From a virus, in the IMG/VR virus record IMGVR_UViG_3300035703_000402, positions 1 through 24,517 of that record: a stretch of 24,517 nt of DNA; one strand, written 5' to 3'. Under the pieces are notes generated by a model. The model had not been told where the DNA came from and did not search any database. It worked only from the letters and a program-made list of their open reading frames with translations. Positions 1-7,419 of the stretch are shown here, one piece after another (positions within the stretch are counted from its first letter, which is position 1; the number at the start of each line of letters is the position of its first letter). A program made the translations under genes and the position numbers.

Positions 1-2
1 CA

Positions 3-719
3 AGAGTTGATGGGACTGGTTCTTTCACTGAAAGAATGTTTATTGGCACCAATGATGTTATAAATACTTATTCATCTATAAATGCTACAGCAATAACTGC
101 TTCTGTTTTGACAGCAAATGTTATAACTTCTTCTGTTATATTAACAGGTTCAACAGCTTTATTTACAACTATAACCGGCTCAACTGTGACAGGAACCACA
201 ATGCTGGCTGCAACTTATCAAGCAGGTGCTGGGAGTGTTGCTGCTGTATCGTATGGGTTTGGAGCTGTTGGTGTTGATACAGGTATTTTTAGACCAGCAG
301 CAAATACTGTTGGTTTTTCAACAAATGGTGCTGAAAGAATGCGCCTCACAACTACATCCCTGTTTTTTACCGCTTCATTGACTGGTGGCGTTTTAACTGG
401 AAGTTCCATATACGGTCAAACCACAGAATTAAATAATCAAACTGCAGCAAATTATTCTCTTCAAGGAACTGATGGATCGGCGTTAGTAAATATGAGTTCT
501 TCTGCTGCTAATACTGTAACTGTTCCAACAGGATTACCAATTGGATATACAGTAAATATTTGTCAAATGGGAACAGGACAAACAACAATTAGTGCTTCTG
601 TTGGTGTTACCATTTATAATCGCCAGAGCCACACAAAAACAGCAGGACAATTTGCCGTAGTATTGCTACGAGGAACTGCTTTGAATACTTATGTGTTGTC
701 TGGTGATACAGCAGCCTAA
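3..719 (+). CDS. Tail-fibre-type protein, 3' part (start lies outside the window)
   Basis: The reading frame is open from the first complete codon at position 3, so the ATG at 36 is internal: the residues before it (GTGSFTERMFIGTND) match the interior of the fibre gene at 15658 (GTGSFIERMFIGTND, residues 207-221). The visible part has Thr/Ser/Gly-rich beta repeats of the type LTGSTxLFTTITGSTVTGTT, then the fibre motif DTGIFRP...GFSTNGAERMRL. The last ~100 residues (from NNQTAANYSL to the end) look like the C-terminal domain common in phage fibres, with NTVTVPTGLPIGYTVNI and a final LSGDTAA. The role is probably host recognition or a structural fibre, from family resemblance only. The C-terminal domain differs from that of the 15658 paralogue. 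A Shine-Dalgarno site and a micro-gene follow closely. Confidence 0.8.
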   Translation, partial: RVDGTGSFTERMFIGTNDVINTYSSINATAITASVLTANVITSSVILTGSTALFTTITGSTVTGTTMLAATYQAGAGSVAAVSYGFGAVGVDTGIFRPAANTVGFSTNGAERMRLTTTSLFFTASLTGGVLTGSSIYGQTTELNNQTAANYSLQGTDGSALVNMSSSAANTVTVPTGLPIGYTVNICQMGTGQTTISASVGVTIYNRQSHTKTAGQFAVVLLRGTALNTYVLSGDTAA

Positions 720-746
720 TTATTTGTAATAGATAAAGGAAATTAT

Positions 747-863
747 ATGGCTTTAGTATTTAAAAGACCTGCTCCTGCTCCTGCTCCGGCACCAGCTCCT
801 GCTCCGGCACCAGCTCCTGCTCCGGCACCAGCTCCTGCTCCGGCACCTGCTCCGGCGCCATAA
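747..863 (+). CDS. 38-residue Ala-Pro repeat micro-protein
   Basis: A short frame begins ATG at 747, seven bases after an AAAGGA Shine-Dalgarno site at 735-740. It encodes MALVFKRP followed by exactly fifteen Ala-Pro dipeptides and a TAA stop. An Ala-Pro stretch of this length should be a stiff, extended, unfolded rod, as in TonB-type linkers (established for such sequences). No membrane segment or signal peptide is visible. It sits 27 bases after a fibre gene and in the same direction, so it may be co-transcribed with the late structural genes. I do not recognise the family. The well-placed ribosome site and in-frame repeat argue for a real gene; the small size and simple repeat argue for caution. 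Confidence 0.55.
   Translation: MALVFKRPAPAPAPAPAPAPAPAPAPAPAPAPAPAPAP
771..860 (+). repeat. 18-bp tandem repeat encoding Ala-Pro
   Basis: Four consecutive 18-bp units (GCTCCTGCTCCGGCACCA, the last ending in T) run from 777 to 848, flanked by partial units. Each unit encodes three Ala-Pro pairs, so a change in copy number keeps the frame. The stretch is far richer in G+C than its surroundings. Confidence 0.9.
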
Positions 864-871
864 ACAGTTTT

Positions 872-900
872 AGTTTTATAATTAAAACTTTTAAATTTTA
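872..900 (+). terminator. AT-rich hairpin followed by T/A tract, possible weak terminator
   Basis: AGTTTTA (872-878) and TAAAACT (883-889) can form a perfect 7-bp stem around a 4-base loop, followed by TTTAAATTTT. It lies between the structural block and the recombination block, where a transcription boundary would make sense. The stem is almost all A-T pairs, so a functional terminator is uncertain. Confidence 0.35.
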
Positions 901-903
901 AAC

Positions 904-909
904 TATAAT
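904..909 (+). promoter_or_regulatory. Possible -10 box (TATAAT) before the resolvase gene
   Basis: A perfect TATAAT lies seven bases upstream of the ATG at 916. No convincing -35 hexamer is seen about 17 bases upstream. A transcript starting there would be nearly leaderless, and the resolvase gene indeed has no Shine-Dalgarno site. In AT-rich DNA such a match can arise by chance. Confidence 0.3.
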
Positions 910-915
910 ACCTAA

Positions 916-1431
916 ATGATTTTAGGTCTCGATATATCAACAAGTTGTACCGGTGTAACTATTATTGATAACACCGGTAATCTTGTTTTGAATACTTGTT
1001 GGAAATTGAAAGAAGATGATGTTTTTGACAAACTTCAACGGGCAAAAAAAGAAATAAATCAATTAAAAAATAAATATCCAATAACCGAAGTGTTTGTTGA
1101 AGAAAGTCTTCAAGCATTTCGACCTGGATTTTCATCTGCCAAAACAATTCTTTCACTTGCCAAATTCAACGGTATTCTTTGTTGGATGATTTGGGAAGAA
1201 ATGGGAATAAAAGTTAAATATATTGGTTCAACAACAGCAAGAAAAAATTGTGGAATAAAAATTATCAAAGGAACTCCAGCCAAACAACAAGTTATGGATT
1301 GGATGTTACAAAATCAATCTTGGTTTAAAGTAGAGTATAAAAAAAATAGTACAAATATAAAAGATCATTATTATGATATGGCCGATAGTTGGGTGATAGC
1401 AAGAGCAGGCTACTTGACACTTAAAAAATGA
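916..1431 (+). CDS. RuvC-like Holliday junction resolvase
   Basis: This 171-residue protein should cut branched DNA intermediates such as Holliday junctions during replication, recombination or before packaging. The RNase H-like fold typical of RuvC shows in the N-terminal strand LGLDISTSCTG with the first catalytic Asp at residue 6, in the second acidic site FVEES (Glu62/Glu63), and in the C-terminal DHYYDMADSWVIA (Asp150, Asp154, Asp157), where the last catalytic acids fall in the family. Length fits the family (RuvC is about 170 residues). In T4 this job is done by the unrelated endonuclease VII (gp49), so this would be a replacement. The start has no Shine-Dalgarno site. It opens a four-gene + strand block with primase and nuclease/ATPase genes. 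The exact substrate is inferred. Confidence 0.8.
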   Translation: MILGLDISTSCTGVTIIDNTGNLVLNTCWKLKEDDVFDKLQRAKKEINQLKNKYPITEVFVEESLQAFRPGFSSAKTILSLAKFNGILCWMIWEEMGIKVKYIGSTTARKNCGIKIIKGTPAKQQVMDWMLQNQSWFKVEYKKNSTNIKDHYYDMADSWVIARAGYLTLKK

Positions 1432-1449
1432 AATGATAAGTTCTGTTGG

Positions 1450-2391
1450 ATGTCCGATCAGAAAAAAGAAGAAATATTGATCGATATTCTTGGCTCTCCC
1501 CATCGTTCTGGTGGGGAGTTATTGTTTTATTGTAAGAAATGTAATCATCATAAACCAAAACTCTCCGTAAACGTCCGTAAAAATGTTTTTAAATGTTGGG
1601 TGTGTAATTTCACAGGAACAACTCTAAGGAGGCTTGTAAAGCGTTATGGTTCATATAAACAGAAACAAGAATGGGGTAAGTATGATGACAAAATTGATTT
1701 GTCTTCCACTTCTCTTACAGATACTTTATTTGGAGAACAAGAAGCAGATCAAGCACTACTTAACCTGCCTAAAGAATTTATTACCCTGACTGGTAAGCAT
1801 AACTCTCTTTCTAATGTTCCTCTTCGATATCTATATGAGCGAGGGATAAGCAAAGAAGATATTTTAAAATGGAAGATTGGTTATTGCCCCGACGGAGAAT
1901 ATGCTGGCCGAGTTATTGTTCCAAGTTTTAACCTTGATGGTAAAATAAATTATTTTGTTGCCCGTTCATACCGAGATGATTGGATGAAATATAAAAATCC
2001 ACCACTCCATAAGAACTCGATTATCTTTAACGAACTTTATATTGATTGGGACAGCGATTTGACCTTGACTGAAGGCGTATTTGATGCTATTGTAGCGGGT
2101 AATGCTATACCCCTTCTCGGTTCAACTTTACCCGAAACCAGCCGCTTATTTCAAGAGGTTGCGAAACACGACACGCCGATTTATGTTGCGCTTGATCCGG
2201 ATGCGGAAAAGAAAGCGAAGTATCTAATCCGCGATATGCTCCAGTATGGAATAGAACTTTACAAGATCGATGTTCGTGGTTTCCAAGATGTTGGCAGTAT
2301 GACGCGAGAACAATTTAACGAAAGAAAAGCAACGGCTCTTCCAATGACAGCAGAAAGCTTATTTAAATATCAATTACAAGGAATCGTATGA
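1450..2391 (+). CDS. DNA primase (zinc finger plus TOPRIM)
   Basis: This 313-residue protein probably makes RNA primers for lagging-strand synthesis. An N-terminal zinc-binding site is visible as Cys28-x2-Cys31 and Cys49-x2-Cys52, like the zinc domain of DnaG and T4 gp61. The catalytic TOPRIM core follows: LTLTEGVFDA with the key Glu208, and ALDPDAEKKA with Asp249 and Asp251. The central stretch (residues 120-175, RYLYERGISKED... AGRVIVPSFN) also matches DnaG-type primases. No helicase domain follows, so the helicase must be encoded elsewhere. The ATG at 1450 is chosen because it gives the whole zinc finger; ribosome binding is weak (GTTGG). The stop codon overlaps the next gene as ATGA. Confidence 0.85.
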   Translation: MSDQKKEEILIDILGSPHRSGGELLFYCKKCNHHKPKLSVNVRKNVFKCWVCNFTGTTLRRLVKRYGSYKQKQEWGKYDDKIDLSSTSLTDTLFGEQEADQALLNLPKEFITLTGKHNSLSNVPLRYLYERGISKEDILKWKIGYCPDGEYAGRVIVPSFNLDGKINYFVARSYRDDWMKYKNPPLHKNSIIFNELYIDWDSDLTLTEGVFDAIVAGNAIPLLGSTLPETSRLFQEVAKHDTPIYVALDPDAEKKAKYLIRDMLQYGIELYKIDVRGFQDVGSMTREQFNERKATALPMTAESLFKYQLQGIV

Positions 2392-2531
2392 AAATTTTTA
2401 TTGTTATAGATCGCTGGTACAGCAACACAGATTTGATTGCTTGTTTCCGGCGCCGTGAAGAAGCAGAAAAATTTATCAACAATCAAACTAACTCACGCAA
2501 TTTTTCTATCATAGAAATGGATGTAAAATGA
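2388..2531 (+). CDS. 47-residue protein linking primase and nuclease genes
   Basis: This small frame shares ATGA overlaps with both neighbours: its ATG (2388) overlaps the primase stop and its TGA (2529-2531) overlaps the ATG of the next gene. Such double overlap strongly suggests a translated, coupled gene. The sequence begins MKIFIVIDRWYSN and contains CFRRREEAEKFI followed by FSIIEMDV, a strand-helix-strand pattern. It resembles small DUF7336-type domains by general shape only. There is no signal peptide, membrane segment or metal motif. The function is unknown; its place suggests an accessory role in DNA metabolism. Confidence 0.7.
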   Translation: MKIFIVIDRWYSNTDLIACFRRREEAEKFINNQTNSRNFSIIEMDVK

Positions 2532-5500
2532 TTAAACTCGCCCATATAAGTGACACCCACGTCAGAAACTTAAAATATCACGACGAATATAAAATTATTT
2601 TCAATAAAATTTTTGATACTCTCCGCGAAGAGAGACCAGACTATATCGTCCATACGGGCGATATCGCTCATACAAAAAATCAAATCTCACCAGAATTCGT
2701 TGAGATGTGTTCTTGGTTTCTAAAAGAACTTGCCGATATTGCTCCAACATATATAATCCTTGGAAACCACGACTGTAATTTAAAAAATGATACTCGCCAA
2801 GACAGTATTTCTCCTATTGTTTCTGCTCTTAATCATCCAAATCTTACACTATGGAAATACTCCGGTGAGAGATTGATTGGTGATAAGCTTGCGTTTAATG
2901 TAATGTCCTTGATTGACGAGGACAAATGGACTAAACCAAGTGATCCAAACCGGATTAATATTGCTCTTTATCACGGAGCGATTGCTGGTGTATCAACCGA
3001 TATTGGTTATACCCTAGAACATTCAGACCACGATGTAACTATTTTTGAAGGTCACGATTATGCTCTTTTAGGGGACATCCACAAAACAAATCAAATAGTT
3101 GATACAGAAGGTCGTGTTCGTTATGTAGGAAGTACCGCACAGCAGAACCACGGTGAAACTGATGATAAAGGTTTCTTAATTTGGGAAATTGAAGATAAAA
3201 ATAAATTTGATGTTCGTCATATTGTTATTCCTCATCCTCGTCCATTTATCACAATCAAGCTTGATGAAAATGGAAAGTTTGATGAAAGTCTACACATCAA
3301 GCCAGATGCTCGTATTCGTGTTGTCTGCGAACACAATCTTTCTGTAAGTGATATTCGCAAATCTATTGATATAATTAAGGTAAAATTCCTACCTGAAAGT
3401 GTATCGTTCCTCAATAAAGCAACAGAGCGTATTGATATTAGTGATACAATCAAAAAGATTGATACAGAAGATCTACGTAATCTACAAACACAAGAAAAAC
3501 TGTTGCGTGAATACCTCAAAGACTTTAATCCAACTGAAGATGTATTACAAAAAGTATTTGAGATAAATAAAAAATACAATACAATTGCCGAAGAAAACGA
3601 AGAGGTTTCTCGCAATGTTCGTTGGTCGCTAAAATCTCTTAAATGGGATAATCTATTCAATTATGGAACTGGAAACAAAATAGATTTCGAAAAACTACAA
3701 GGTGTTGTTGGCGTATTTGGTAAAAACTTCTCGGGCAAATCAAGCATTATTGATAGCCTGCTTTGGGGAATTCAAAACTCAACCAGCAAGAATGTTCGTA
3801 AAAATGTAAATATTATCAATCAAAATCAGCAATCTGCTAAAACAGAAGTTCAAATCACTGTTGATGATAAACTTTATATTATTGAACGAACAGCAGAAAA
3901 ATATTTAAAGAAACTTGCTGGCGAAGAAACACTTGAAGCAAAAACAGATGTTAATTTTAGTGTTTGTGATGCTGCAGAACAAGAAGATTGTATTACTTAC
4001 GAAAAGGGCAATCTAAATGGTCTTGATCGTAACGAGACAGATAAAAATGTTCGCAAAATATTTGGAACATTAGAAGATTTTCTTTTTACCTCTATGGCTT
4101 CTCAGCTTGGTTCGCTTGATTTTATCAACGAAGGCTCAACTCGTCGCAAGGAAATTCTTGGTAAATTCCTTGATCTTGAACTGTTTGCTAAAAAATATAA
4201 ACTATCAAATAACGATGCTACAGAACTAAAGGCAGCACTAAAACGCCTTGAGAGCAAAGATTTTGATAAAGAAATTGCTGAAACTCTTATTAGAGGCTCA
4301 GAGGCTAAAAAACAGGCTGAAATTCAAACAGCCGAATGTGAAGAAATAAAAGGTGATATTTCTAAATTAACAGATAATATTAATAATATTAATGTTGAAA
4401 TTGCTTCTTTTCCCAAGATAGATGTAGTTGATATTGATAGCGCCAAATCTTCACTAAACAAAACACAAAACGATATTGAGGCTTGGCGTAAAGATATCTC
4501 TACAAATACAAAATTTATTGAAGAAAAACAATCAGCATTAGATAATGCCGCAAAACTTATTGCTGATATTAAAATTGAAGATTTAAATAAAAAGAAAGAG
4601 GTATTAGCAGATAAAAATAAAGAATTAGAAAAAGCATTACGCGAAATAACTGATATAGAAAAAGACATCTTACGAGATCAAAAAGCAATCAAAATCCTTG
4701 ATGAAGTACCTTGTGGCGATAGTTTCCCCACTTGTAAATTCTTAACTGATGCTTTTGCTAAAAAAGATGATTTAGAAAAGAAAAATGATCTTGTAAATAT
4801 TTCAAGTAACAAAAAACAACAGATCGAAGAAGACATCAAGGCATTAAAGCCAGATGAGATAGAAAAATCAATCACAACTCGAAATATTATTTTGGAAAAA
4901 ATCCGAAATATGGAAAGCATTATTTCGAACAAGAAACTTGAGAGTGAAAAACTAAATGGTAAAATTATTGTTTCAATTGGTTTGGTTGAAAAATTAGAAA
5001 AGAAAATTGAAGATTATTATAAAAATGAAGAAACAGCATTAAAACTAAAAGAATTAAACGACAAAAAAGCCGAACTATTAGCAGACAAAACAAAATTAAC
5101 AAAGAAACTTGCTGAGTGTGAAGCAGCAATTCTAAAACTACACCGTGAATATGGCTCATTAGAACAAAAATACGCAGATCTACAGGCTTCAAAAGCAGAA
5201 CTATTAAAACTGCGTGATGAATATGCGGCAATCGCTATGTTTGAAAAGGCGATGCATAGCAACGGTATTAGTTATGATATTATTCGCAAGAAACTACCAG
5301 TAATCAACGAAGAGATTTCTAAAATATTATCAAATATCGTTAATTTCGAAATCTTTTTTGAAGATGATGGTAAAAAACTTGATATTCTTATCAAACATCC
5401 AAAATACGATGCTCGACCGCTAGAACTTTGCTCTGGTGCCGAAAAGAGCCTTGCTGCTATGGCTATTCGTCTTGCTCTAACAAAAATAACATCACTTCCA

Positions 5501-5701
5501 GTAAGCGATATTATGATACTTGACGAACCTGCTACTTCACTTGACGAAGAAAATATGGAAGGTTTTATGAGAATAATTGATATGCTAAAAGCCAATTTTA
5601 AGATAATTATACTTATATCTCATTTGCCCGAATTAAAGGACATAGCAGATATACAAATAACTATTGATAACGTTGATGGTTACGCACACGTGGAGGCATA
5701 A
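2528..5701 (+). CDS. Fused Mre11/SbcD-type nuclease and Rad50/SbcC-type ATPase (T4 gp47-gp46 equivalent)
   Basis: One 1057-residue chain carries both halves of the Mre11-Rad50 complex, which processes DNA ends for recombination. The N-terminal metallophosphoesterase (about 1-240) has Asp9/His11, HTGDIAH (Asp45), LGNHD (Asn80, His81), YHG (His149) and LLGDIHK (Asp183, His185). The ATPase starts near residue 365: Walker A GKNFSGKS (398-405), Q-loop near Gln526, a long coiled coil (about 560-900) with a central turn bearing Cys729 and Cys736, the signature LCSGAEKS (967-974), Walker B IMILDEPA (Glu1000) and H-loop His1032. In T4, E. coli and most organisms these are two genes. The usual CxxC zinc hook is replaced by a C-x6-C arrangement, and the usual GHxH metal motif reads GDIH. 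A second recombination factor (UvsX type) is not in this window. Confidence 0.92.
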   Translation: MIKLAHISDTHVRNLKYHDEYKIIFNKIFDTLREERPDYIVHTGDIAHTKNQISPEFVEMCSWFLKELADIAPTYIILGNHDCNLKNDTRQDSISPIVSALNHPNLTLWKYSGERLIGDKLAFNVMSLIDEDKWTKPSDPNRINIALYHGAIAGVSTDIGYTLEHSDHDVTIFEGHDYALLGDIHKTNQIVDTEGRVRYVGSTAQQNHGETDDKGFLIWEIEDKNKFDVRHIVIPHPRPFITIKLDENGKFDESLHIKPDARIRVVCEHNLSVSDIRKSIDIIKVKFLPESVSFLNKATERIDISDTIKKIDTEDLRNLQTQEKLLREYLKDFNPTEDVLQKVFEINKKYNTIAEENEEVSRNVRWSLKSLKWDNLFNYGTGNKIDFEKLQGVVGVFGKNFSGKSSIIDSLLWGIQNSTSKNVRKNVNIINQNQQSAKTEVQITVDDKLYIIERTAEKYLKKLAGEETLEAKTDVNFSVCDAAEQEDCITYEKGNLNGLDRNETDKNVRKIFGTLEDFLFTSMASQLGSLDFINEGSTRRKEILGKFLDLELFAKKYKLSNNDATELKAALKRLESKDFDKEIAETLIRGSEAKKQAEIQTAECEEIKGDISKLTDNINNINVEIASFPKIDVVDIDSAKSSLNKTQNDIEAWRKDISTNTKFIEEKQSALDNAAKLIADIKIEDLNKKKEVLADKNKELEKALREITDIEKDILRDQKAIKILDEVPCGDSFPTCKFLTDAFAKKDDLEKKNDLVNISSNKKQQIEEDIKALKPDEIEKSITTRNIILEKIRNMESIISNKKLESEKLNGKIIVSIGLVEKLEKKIEDYYKNEETALKLKELNDKKAELLADKTKLTKKLAECEAAILKLHREYGSLEQKYADLQASKAELLKLRDEYAAIAMFEKAMHSNGISYDIIRKKLPVINEEISKILSNIVNFEIFFEDDGKKLDILIKHPKYDARPLELCSGAEKSLAAMAIRLALTKITSLPVSDIMILDEPATSLDEENMEGFMRIIDMLKANFKIIILISHLPELKDIADIQITIDNVDGYAHVEA

Positions 5702-5941
5702 ATGAGTATGGCTAAATATAAACAGCAGGTATTAGATAAAATAGTTGGAAAAATGGTAAGTAGAAAACTACTTGTATGGTTAGTTGCTACTGCCGGTGTT
5801 CCATTTGGTTTTATAAATGGTGAAGATTGGGTACAAATAAGTATGGTTTATATTGGAACTCAAGCAGTTGCTAATTTCGCAATCGATTATGCTAGAGCAA
5901 GAGCAGGCCAGTCAGCCACAAATAACCCAGAAGGTTTATAG
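5702..5941 (+). CDS. Small membrane protein, possible holin
   Basis: This 79-residue protein begins five bases after a GGAGG Shine-Dalgarno site (5692-5696). Two hydrophobic segments are visible, about residues 22-38 (LLVWLVATAGVPFGFI) and 43-61 (WVQISMVYIGTQAVANFAI), separated by a short acidic turn, and followed by a basic then polar tail. Size and two-segment layout fit class II holins, but many phage membrane proteins look like this. The next two genes encode an anchored coiled-coil protein and an exported protein, a set compatible with a lysis cassette. No endolysin is seen next to it. The holin call is an inference from context. Confidence 0.5.
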   Translation: MSMAKYKQQVLDKIVGKMVSRKLLVWLVATAGVPFGFINGEDWVQISMVYIGTQAVANFAIDYARARAGQSATNNPEGL

Positions 5942-5948
5942 TAAAATA

Positions 5949-5990
5949 AGTCGCCTTGCCTTTAATGTGCTGGCGATTATTTTATTTATA
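5949..5990 (+). terminator. Hairpin with T-rich tail after the small membrane gene
   Basis: GTCGCC (5950-5955) can pair with GGCGAT (5972-5977), including one G-T pair, with a loop of about 16 bases, followed by a T-rich run (TATTTTATTTAT). It may be a weak terminator or a processing site in the 84-base gap before 6026. Confidence 0.35.
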
Positions 5991-6025
5991 AACATTATAT
6001 TTGAAATATTTTCAGGGAGAGATGA

Positions 6026-6400
6026 ATGAAATTCGTAAAATCAGTTCTTAAAACAGTAGAAAAATATTGGTATTTAATTGTTATTTTAGCCTTAACTGCT
6101 TTAGTTTTGGTTGTTAGTTTTGTGGAAAATTCAAAATTAGCAACTCTGGTTCGAACTTTAAAAGATACTGCTGAAAATTACAGAAACAGAGTTGATACAA
6201 TCGATAATTTGTCTGATAAAAAGGCAAAAAAAGACAAACAAGCAACTAAAAAATATGAAGAAAAAGTTAAAGAAATAGAAGAAAAAAGAGAAAAAGAATT
6301 AGAAAAAGTTAGTGCTAAAAAAATTGAGGTTGTAGAAGAATTAAAGGATAAATCTGCTGAAGAATTGGCAAAAAAAATGAAAGAAGAGTTTAAACTATGA
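6026..6400 (+). CDS. N-terminally anchored coiled-coil protein, possible inner-membrane spanin
   Basis: This 124-residue protein has one hydrophobic segment near the N-terminus (about 15-33, YLIVILALTALVLVVSFV). A highly charged Lys/Glu-rich helix follows to the end, almost certainly a coiled coil. This is the layout of inner-membrane spanins of the Rz type, which bridge to the outer membrane at lysis, but no sequence-specific signature is seen. The ribosome site is AGGGAGA at 6014-6020. The gene is coupled to the next one by an ATGA overlap. A role in lysis is inferred from topology and neighbours; a structural or tethering role is equally possible. Confidence 0.45.
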   Translation: MKFVKSVLKTVEKYWYLIVILALTALVLVVSFVENSKLATLVRTLKDTAENYRNRVDTIDNLSDKKAKKDKQATKKYEEKVKEIEEKREKELEKVSAKKIEVVEELKDKSAEELAKKMKEEFKL

Positions 6401-6825
6401 GAACAATATTGTTTTTATTAACATTCCTATTTGCGAATACATCATTGGCGCAAGTTGCCCTAGAAAAAGGTCAGCCAGCACCAGAAGCAGGCGTATTCTT
6501 AACAAAAGAACAAGCAGCGAAAATACTTGCTGAAAAACAATTCGCAGAACAAGTTTGTAAAATAAACCAAGAAGCAATGATCTCAACAGAAAAAAATAAA
6601 TGTTATTTTGATAAAGAATTATTGAAAAATGAATTATCATATGAAAAAAGCAAGTATGACGAGATAAGTAAATTAAGAGATGTTCAAGAGAATAGATTAT
6701 ACGATACCGTTTCTGATAGTGGCGATAATCTATATTGGTTTGCTGGTGGAATTGTGGCTGGTGCCGCCACAGCCGCCGCTGTATCCATAAGCATAGTTTT
6801 AGTTATTAATCAGGTAGGTCAATGA
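6397..6825 (+). CDS. Exported protein with C-terminal membrane segment
   Basis: This 142-residue protein starts with a signal-peptide-like segment (MRTILFLLTFLFANTSLA, likely cut after Ala18). No lipobox Cys is present, so it is not a lipoprotein. A motif GQPAPEAGVFLTKEQAAKI (25-43) follows; GxPAPxxGVxL motifs recur in small exported phage proteins, some near lysis genes (recalled, not checked). Two cysteines (54 and 69) could pair in the periplasm. A charged helix leads to a Gly/Ala-rich hydrophobic segment (about 113-137). The ATG overlaps the previous stop as ATGA. It may work with the 6026 protein in envelope disruption, but this is inferred. Confidence 0.5.
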   Translation: MRTILFLLTFLFANTSLAQVALEKGQPAPEAGVFLTKEQAAKILAEKQFAEQVCKINQEAMISTEKNKCYFDKELLKNELSYEKSKYDEISKLRDVQENRLYDTVSDSGDNLYWFAGGIVAGAATAAAVSISIVLVINQVGQ

Positions 6826-7220
6826 CGGATTGGGATAAAATAGCAGCAATAGAACGAGCCGTAAAAGAAAAATACGGTGAAAATGCTATTCATAATCCAA
6901 AAGCAAATTGGAATGAAGAAAAAGAAGCAGATTATATAAAACAAGTAAAAGAGCAAGCAAAATTAATAACAGAAAAATCCCAAAACCAAGAAACAATACA
7001 GGAAAATGGGTTTTTATTAAAGAAAAAACTATTTACTACGAAAACCAGCAGGGTTTGTCCTGTGAAAGATTGTAAGCGTTATTCTTTTAGTTTAAAAGAT
7101 GATGTTTATATGAATAAGTTTGATTGTTGTTACGAGTGTTATATAAAATTTGTTGAAGGTCGAGAAGAACTTTGGCAAGAAAGAAAGAAGGTGATGTTAG
7201 ATGGTAGTGACAAAACTTGA
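6822..7220 (+). CDS. Zinc-ribbon-like small protein
   Basis: This 132-residue protein is charged and helical in its first half (Lys/Glu/Gln-rich). Its second half carries a Cys cluster: Cys79-x4-Cys84, then Cys102-Cys103-x2-Cys106, spaced as in a zinc ribbon. There is no catalytic motif. The ATG overlaps the previous stop as ATGA, and the 3' end overlaps the next gene by 20 bases. I do not recognise a family; DNA- or protein-binding is a reasonable but unproven guess. Confidence 0.55.
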   Translation: MTDWDKIAAIERAVKEKYGENAIHNPKANWNEEKEADYIKQVKEQAKLITEKSQNQETIQENGFLLKKKLFTTKTSRVCPVKDCKRYSFSLKDDVYMNKFDCCYECYIKFVEGREELWQERKKVMLDGSDKT

Positions 7221-7392
7221 AGAAGTACTAAAAGTACTAGAAGGCTGTAAAGCAGACGCAGTAAAAGTTGATAAGGGAAACCGATCAGCCGCTACTCGTC
7301 TACGCAAAGATGCTGCTGCGGTTGCTAAACTGCTAAAGGAACTTCGCGTTGCCGCTTTGGAAACAGTCAAAGAAACAAAAGAAAAAGCGTGA
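7201..7392 (+). CDS. Histone H1/Hc1-like DNA-binding protein
   Basis: This 63-residue, Lys-rich and Ala-rich helical protein contains KGNRSAATRLRKDAAAVAKL (25-44). That matches the conserved core of the bacterial/phage histone H1-like family related to chlamydial Hc1 (pattern KGNKxAxxRxRK...L.K...R). Such proteins bind DNA without sequence preference and can compact it. The start at 7201 has AAGG at 7188-7191, nine bases upstream, and overlaps the previous gene by 20 bases. It sits just before the packaging genes, so roles in condensing phage DNA or acting on host nucleoid are both possible. The family assignment rests on one motif. Confidence 0.6.
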   Translation: MVVTKLEEVLKVLEGCKADAVKVDKGNRSAATRLRKDAAAVAKLLKELRVAALETVKETKEKA

Positions 7393-7419
7393 AAATAAAC
7401 CTCAAGGAGACGGTAATAA

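Noticed and set aside
59-66. Exact T4 late-promoter box TATAAATA
   Set aside because: It lies inside the fibre reading frame in a segment conserved as protein in the paralogue, with no gene start suitably downstream; probably chance.
743-943. Minus-strand frame encoding a long Gly-Ala repeat
   Set aside because: It is the complement of the Ala-Pro repeat; the + strand frame has a ribosome site and a start and stop fitting the repeat, the minus one has neither context nor neighbours on that strand.
3232-5595. Several minus-strand open frames within the nuclease/ATPase gene
   Set aside because: They are shadows of a well-supported + strand gene with all motifs; their products are Ser/Phe/Leu-rich without domain patterns.
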